9,115 bases of DNA from Clostridiales bacterium UBA6330 (lineage in GTDB: Bacteria > Bacillota > Clostridia > Oscillospirales > CAG-272), in assembly GCA_002438075.1 (NCBI GenBank), contig DJSQ01000124.1:1-9115 (forward strand). The letters run 5' to 3'. A program made the translations under genes and the position numbers. Below are positions 6,657 to 9,115 of the stretch, piece by piece; the first letter of the stretch is position 1; every line of letters begins with the position of its first letter. The notes under the pieces are model-generated. The model searched no databases, had not been told where the DNA came from, and saw only the letters and a list, made by a program, of their open reading frames with translations.

Positions 6657-7212
6657 TTCTGACCTCACTTTCCACAATGTTGAATCGCATAAACTCCGGT
6701 ACAGCCTCCATCCGGCAACGGCGCAGGATCTGTGACCCCGGACGCAGCTTTTCCTCCAGCAGGACATCGCGCGGGTATAACGGCTGACGGAGAGACTGTG
6801 CGCGGATGTCATCATACTGATTGCAAAGCGGCAGACCGTTCAGTCGGCTGAGGTAATCCAGCATGGCAAGGAGATAGAAGGCTTCAAAACACCATTTTCT
6901 CTGCCACAAATGCCGCACCTCATCCGTCCGCAGCGTTTGCACGATGAAATCCAGCTCGCCGAGATCTTTGACCCGATGGCAGACATTGCTCTTATACACC
7001 TCATAATCCGGGCGAAGGTCTTCCGATGCTGACAGCAGATCTTCCATTGACATTCCGAGCATTCGGGACAGCTTCAAAACCGTTTCCGCCGAGCATTTGG
7101 ACAGCTTGGTTTTGCCGCGCACCACCTCGGACAGCGTCGTGTACGGAATGCCGCTGAGCTTGGAGCATTGGTACAGCGACAGCTTTTTCTCGTCCAACAA
7201 ATCCTTCAGCAT
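6646..7212 (-). CDS. XRE-type HTH regulator, probable antitoxin paired with the nucleotidyltransferase
   Basis: A 188-residue protein. The start is ATG 7212 because AAAGGAGG lies 7 bases upstream and a consensus promoter lies just beyond; a longer frame to 7302 would run through the promoter. Residues 1-60 form a Cro/CI-type helix-turn-helix: KLSLYQCSKLSGIPYTTLSEVVRGKT, with the recognition helix near 24-33, then SMEDLL. Residues 75-188 are a separate domain with a Trp/aromatic-rich helix (WQRKWCFEAFYLLAMLDYLSR) and a C-terminal arm, no known enzyme motif. HTH proteins with this C-terminal part often precede DUF6036 genes in my recollection. The most likely role is to repress its own operon and neutralise the nucleotidyltransferase. 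The stop overlaps the next gene's start. Confidence 0.85.
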   Translation of the reverse strand: MLKDLLDEKKLSLYQCSKLSGIPYTTLSEVVRGKTKLSKCSAETVLKLSRMLGMSMEDLLSASEDLRPDYEVYKSNVCHRVKDLGELDFIVQTLRTDEVRHLWQRKWCFEAFYLLAMLDYLSRLNGLPLCNQYDDIRAQSLRQPLYPRDVLLEEKLRPGSQILRRCRMEAVPEFMRFNIVESEVRNVY

Positions 7213-7239
7213 AAGATCGCCTCCTTTCCCTGTATTTCT

Positions 7240-7268
7240 ATTATAACGCCTTTCCGTTATATTGTCAA
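7240..7268 (-). promoter_or_regulatory. Perfect-consensus sigma-A promoter for the HTH/nucleotidyltransferase operon
   Basis: On the minus strand, TTGACA (7268-7263) and TATAAT (7245-7240) are separated by exactly 17 bases. Both hexamers match the sigma-A consensus at every position. Transcription should start near 7233, giving a leader of about 20 bases that contains the AAAGGAGG site. A promoter this strong driving a probable toxin operon implies tight repression. It lies in the 86-base gap after the 7299 gene. Confidence 0.9.
7242..7261. promoter_or_regulatory. Candidate operator: 7-bp-arm palindrome between -35 and -10
   Basis: TATAACG at 7242-7248 and CGTTATA at 7255-7261 form a perfect inverted repeat around a 6-base centre (CCTTTC on the plus strand). 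It occupies the whole core-promoter spacer and overlaps the -10 box. Dimeric XRE-type repressors bind such sites, and the gene downstream encodes one, so autoregulation is the simplest reading. Binding is inferred. Confidence 0.7.
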
Positions 7269-7298
7269 CCGGTTTTCGCAAATTCATCCGACTTCGTT

Positions 7299-8000
7299 TC
7301 ATTTTTTCTTTTGCTGTGACCTTTCTTCCATCGGAAAATAATGCCCGTCCTTGTCATAGTTCCGCACATCTGCCATCGGGGTGTCCCAACCGTAGACAGA
7401 CCCGTTTTCCATTGCGGCAACCTGTGCGGGAGTAACGTCAAGTTCCCCGTTCTTTTCTGTAGCATCCTTCCGGTTCTCGGTAGCATTGCACCCATACTGC
7501 GGAAAGAGTTCGTAGGAATCCTCACCGTAGCGAATCAGAATGCGTTCCCCCGTGAACGGCTGTACCCCGTAACAGCGTTCGGGCAAACCAACACGCGCGG
7601 CAAGGGCGGTCATCAAGGTCATGCGGTCATAGACAAACAGTGAAAACTGCCTGCGGTCATTCCACGGGGTACAGGCAAGATACCACACCAGATTCTCGTT
7701 CAGGATGCGGAATCCCCAGCACTCCCGACCGAACGCCATCGGAACATGGGATTTTATGCGGTTGCGGCAATACCCCTCCATCTGCACCTTTCCGCAAAGG
7801 ATGCGGCGGGCATCGGGACTACACAGGAAATGCAGAACCTCCGCATACTCCGCCCGAACCGTTTCCGGCAGGTTTTCATCCGTTTGCAACCCGCTCTCAC
7901 CGAAGCACCCGCGCAGGAAGCCGAGAAATCCGATTGCCGGATCTCCGTCCTCCAGAAACAGGTCTTTTTCAGCCCACAGGACTGTCCATTCCAGTTTCAC
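7299..8000 (-). CDS. Hypothetical protein, 233 aa, GTG start
   Basis: Function not recognised. The start is GTG at 8000, supported by AAAGGAG about 8 bases upstream, which lies inside the end of the previous gene; the two overlap by 32 bases. The protein is rich in aromatic residues and looks soluble. Visible pieces are an N-terminal LEWTVLWAEKDLF strand region, a helical stretch with CSPDARRILCGKV, a central HVPMAFGRECWGFRIL and PWNDRRQFSLFVYDRMTLM, and a C-terminal MENGSVYGWDTPMADV-x-NYDKDGHYF followed by a Lys-rich tail. The last motif resembles short conserved stretches of other conjugative-element proteins as I remember them. It is the last gene before the HTH/nucleotidyltransferase promoter; no clear terminator separates them. 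Confidence 0.82.
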   Translation of the reverse strand: MKLEWTVLWAEKDLFLEDGDPAIGFLGFLRGCFGESGLQTDENLPETVRAEYAEVLHFLCSPDARRILCGKVQMEGYCRNRIKSHVPMAFGRECWGFRILNENLVWYLACTPWNDRRQFSLFVYDRMTLMTALAARVGLPERCYGVQPFTGERILIRYGEDSYELFPQYGCNATENRKDATEKNGELDVTPAQVAAMENGSVYGWDTPMADVRNYDKDGHYFPMEERSQQKKK

Positions 8001-8214
8001 AGTTATTCTCCTTTTCTTCGGTCAGAAACGAAAGCAGATCTTCTTTGCGCAATGCCTCCTGTAGCAGGCACACCGTTTCAAGGTCGCCACGGCTCAGGGT
8101 TCGGATGCGCAGAAGTTCATACATGGGCAGTCCGATAATATCCCGTTTGGTGTGATACCCGTTCTCCACCAGTTTGCGGAGAATGAGAATGTTGTGCGAA
8201 TTGAGTTTTGCCAT
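7969..8214 (-). CDS. Small helical protein, 81 aa, mobile-element type
   Basis: The start is ATG 8214, sharing one base with the previous gene's stop (TAATG), so translation is probably coupled. A longer frame to 8256 only adds residues already coded in another frame by that gene. The body is two or three short helices: NSHNILILRKLVENGYHTKRDI, then LPMYELLRIRTLSRGDLETVCLLQEALRKEDLLSFL. The layout resembles small helix-hairpin-type proteins found in Firmicutes elements, but I cannot name it. The acidic tail follows. No membrane segment, no catalytic motif. Confidence 0.8.
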   Translation of the reverse strand: MAKLNSHNILILRKLVENGYHTKRDIIGLPMYELLRIRTLSRGDLETVCLLQEALRKEDLLSFLTEEKENNCETGMDSPVG

Positions 8215-8816
8215 TACCGTTCCTCCCGTTCGGTTTTTGTTTTTGGTGTCCTGCACGATGCAAGCGTTTTCTTTGCAAAGTCCGGCAGTCTATCTTCGGG
8301 GACGATGCCGAGAACCTCCGGTCGTTCGATCCGACAGGATGCCCCGCTGTAAAGGTTGGTGCAATAGCAGGCGCGTCCCCGACTGTTCGCCTCCGCACCG
8401 AAGCCGCCCGTAACATAGTAAAGCTGACCCGACAGATCGCGGTAGCTGTCATCCAACGCATCCGGCTTCAGGGCAACCACTTTGCCCTTGATGCTCCTGT
8501 CATACGGTGCCGGCTCTACATCGTCCTTTCCGAAACACGGGGCAACGGCATCCCCTTTGGCGCTTTTCTCTGCTTCCAGTCTGACGGCTTCTGTCCGAAT
8601 GTCCTCTGCGAACCGTTTCATGACCTCCTCGTATCGGTCTGAGCAAAGCGCATCCGTGTATTCCATCAGCAAACCGTTCTGTGTGCAGATACATTTCATA
8701 TACGGATGCGATTCCTGCGGATTTTCGGATCTGGCATAAATCAGCCGCTTGCCGCCGATCCACAGGGAGGTTTGCACCGTGTACCCCGCAATGACTTCTT
8801 TTTCTTCCTGTTCCAT
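8214..8816 (-). CDS. Hypothetical protein, 200 aa, mobile-element type
   Basis: Function not recognised. I chose ATG 8816, with GAGG 9 bases upstream; a GTG at 8831 overlaps the previous stop as GTGA and would add five residues but has no good ribosome binding site. The N-terminal half has VIAGYTVQTSLWIGGKRLIYA, YMKCICTQNGL and a long charged helix (RYEEVMKRFAEDIRTEAVRL). The C-terminal half (about 107-182) is a beta-rich module: KGKVVALKPDAL, YRDLSGQLYYVTGGFG, then SRGRACYCTNLYSGASCRIERPEVLGI. I recall this GGxG...RG...R-x-ER pattern from several Firmicutes mobile-element and phage-linked proteins of unknown function. Four Cys in 100-155 are probably not a zinc site. Confidence 0.82.
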   Translation of the reverse strand: MEQEEKEVIAGYTVQTSLWIGGKRLIYARSENPQESHPYMKCICTQNGLLMEYTDALCSDRYEEVMKRFAEDIRTEAVRLEAEKSAKGDAVAPCFGKDDVEPAPYDRSIKGKVVALKPDALDDSYRDLSGQLYYVTGGFGAEANSRGRACYCTNLYSGASCRIERPEVLGIVPEDRLPDFAKKTLASCRTPKTKTEREER

Positions 8817-8827
8817 ATCCGTCTGCC

Positions 8828-9115
8828 TCACTTGTTATACCAATCGTCATACAGATTCCCTGCGATGCGAATGCGGTTTGCGGACACCCGCGCGGTGACG
8901 GCTCCGGCTGGCGTCCAAAGACCTCCGACCGTGACCGACACGGTATAATCTCCGTCCGGATAGTACAGCGGGAGGAAGTGCAGCCTGCGCGAGCCGTAGT
9001 CCTCGGAGGACGCAAAGCAAAATACCCCGTCTGTCTGCTCCAATGTCCGGTACATTCCATCCTCGGCGCGATACCCGAACTCCGGAAAACAGGCGCAGAC
9101 CTCTCCGGCATCGGT
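8828..9115 (-). CDS. C-terminal part of an unknown beta-rich protein, N-terminus beyond the right edge
   Basis: The frame is open from the right edge to TGA at 8828, giving the last 95 residues. An internal Met at 9055 is probably not the start, because coding-like sequence continues upstream (EVCACFPEFGYRAEDG). Visible pieces are YGSRRLHFLPLYYPDGDYTV, VGGLWTPAGAVTARVSANRI and a final GNLYDDWYNK, all predicted beta strands with a Tyr/Trp-rich end. The function is not recognised. It heads the run of four packed genes and ends 11 bases before the next start. Confidence 0.75.
   Translation of the reverse strand, partial: TDAGEVCACFPEFGYRAEDGMYRTLEQTDGVFCFASSEDYGSRRLHFLPLYYPDGDYTVSVTVGGLWTPAGAVTARVSANRIRIAGNLYDDWYNK

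Noticed and set aside
5958..6662. Plus-strand open frame of 234 codons opposite the nucleotidyltransferase gene
   Set aside because: The minus strand carries the G-G...D-x-D motif; the plus translation is Cys/His-rich antisense composition.
6657..6815. Upstream start at 6815 for the nucleotidyltransferase
   Set aside because: It adds 53 residues of shadow composition within the HTH gene; ATG 6656 has a ribosome site and the typical length.
5949..7314. Identical 13-base stretch (TTTTTTCTTTTGC) at 5949-5961 and 7302-7314, near the two ends of the HTH/nucleotidyltransferase cassette
   Set aside because: It could be an insertion footprint, but both copies are low-complexity and encode Lys-rich C-terminal tails, so chance is likely.
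8500..9111. Minus-strand open frame of 203 codons overlapping the two rightmost genes
   Set aside because: The translation is Arg/Ser/Pro-rich and unstructured, while two other frames with good starts and stops cover the same DNA.
1..9115. CRISPR arrays, tRNA or rRNA genes, riboswitches, insertion-sequence ends
   Set aside because: No regularly spaced DNA repeats, no cloverleaf, no transposase and no terminal inverted repeats were found on reading both strands.

Overview
The window looks like part of an integrative and conjugative element (or related mobile element) from a Gram-positive gut-type Clostridia, Lachnospiraceae/Oscillospiraceae-like. This rests on gene content rather than on any search: a giant ArdC-like/adenine-methylase protein of the kind carried by Firmicutes conjugative elements, a TnpV-family protein, small unnamed genes packed into operons with overlapping stops and starts, AGGAGG-type ribosome binding sites and a consensus sigma-A promoter. 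Every credible gene lies on the minus strand, so the region is read from right to left. No integrase, relaxase, tRNA, rRNA or CRISPR array is visible.

Layout in order of transcription. From 9115 to 7299 there are four tightly packed genes: the C-terminal end of a beta-rich protein entering from the right edge (8828-9115), a 200-residue unknown protein (8214-8816), an 81-residue helical protein (7969-8214) and a 233-residue unknown protein with a GTG start (7299-8000). From 7268 to 5882 sits a self-contained cassette. It has a perfect TTGACA-17-TATAAT promoter with a 7-bp-arm palindrome in its core, an XRE-type HTH protein (6646-7212), an overlapping DUF6036/AbiEii-like nucleotidyltransferase (5931-6656), and a strong hairpin just after the stop. 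This has the architecture of a nucleotidyltransferase toxin-antitoxin or phage-defence pair. From 5861 to the left edge there is a 269-residue unknown protein (5052-5861) and, starting at the base after its stop codon, a giant gene (5051 to beyond base 1, at least 1,683 codons).

The giant protein has an ArdC-like N-terminal domain, an acidic disordered linker, three diverged copies of a roughly 100-residue module, several smaller unnamed modules including one resembling the mismatch-recognition domain I of MutS, and then an N6-adenine DNA methylase domain that the window edge cuts. A C-terminal helicase is expected outside the window from the known family architecture, but it cannot be seen here.

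The most unusual feature is a complete 119-residue TnpV-family gene (3878-4237), with its own GGAGGG ribosome binding site, nested in the +1 frame inside the linker-coding part of the giant gene. One stretch of DNA therefore appears to encode two proteins. The linker looks like an overprinted reading of an older tnpV gene.

In functional terms (inference), the giant protein probably protects or modifies element DNA during transfer (ArdC-like ssDNA binding plus methylation plus a presumed helicase), while the HTH/nucleotidyltransferase cassette would stabilise the element or defend its host. The remaining small genes are conserved-looking mobile-element accessory genes of unknown role.
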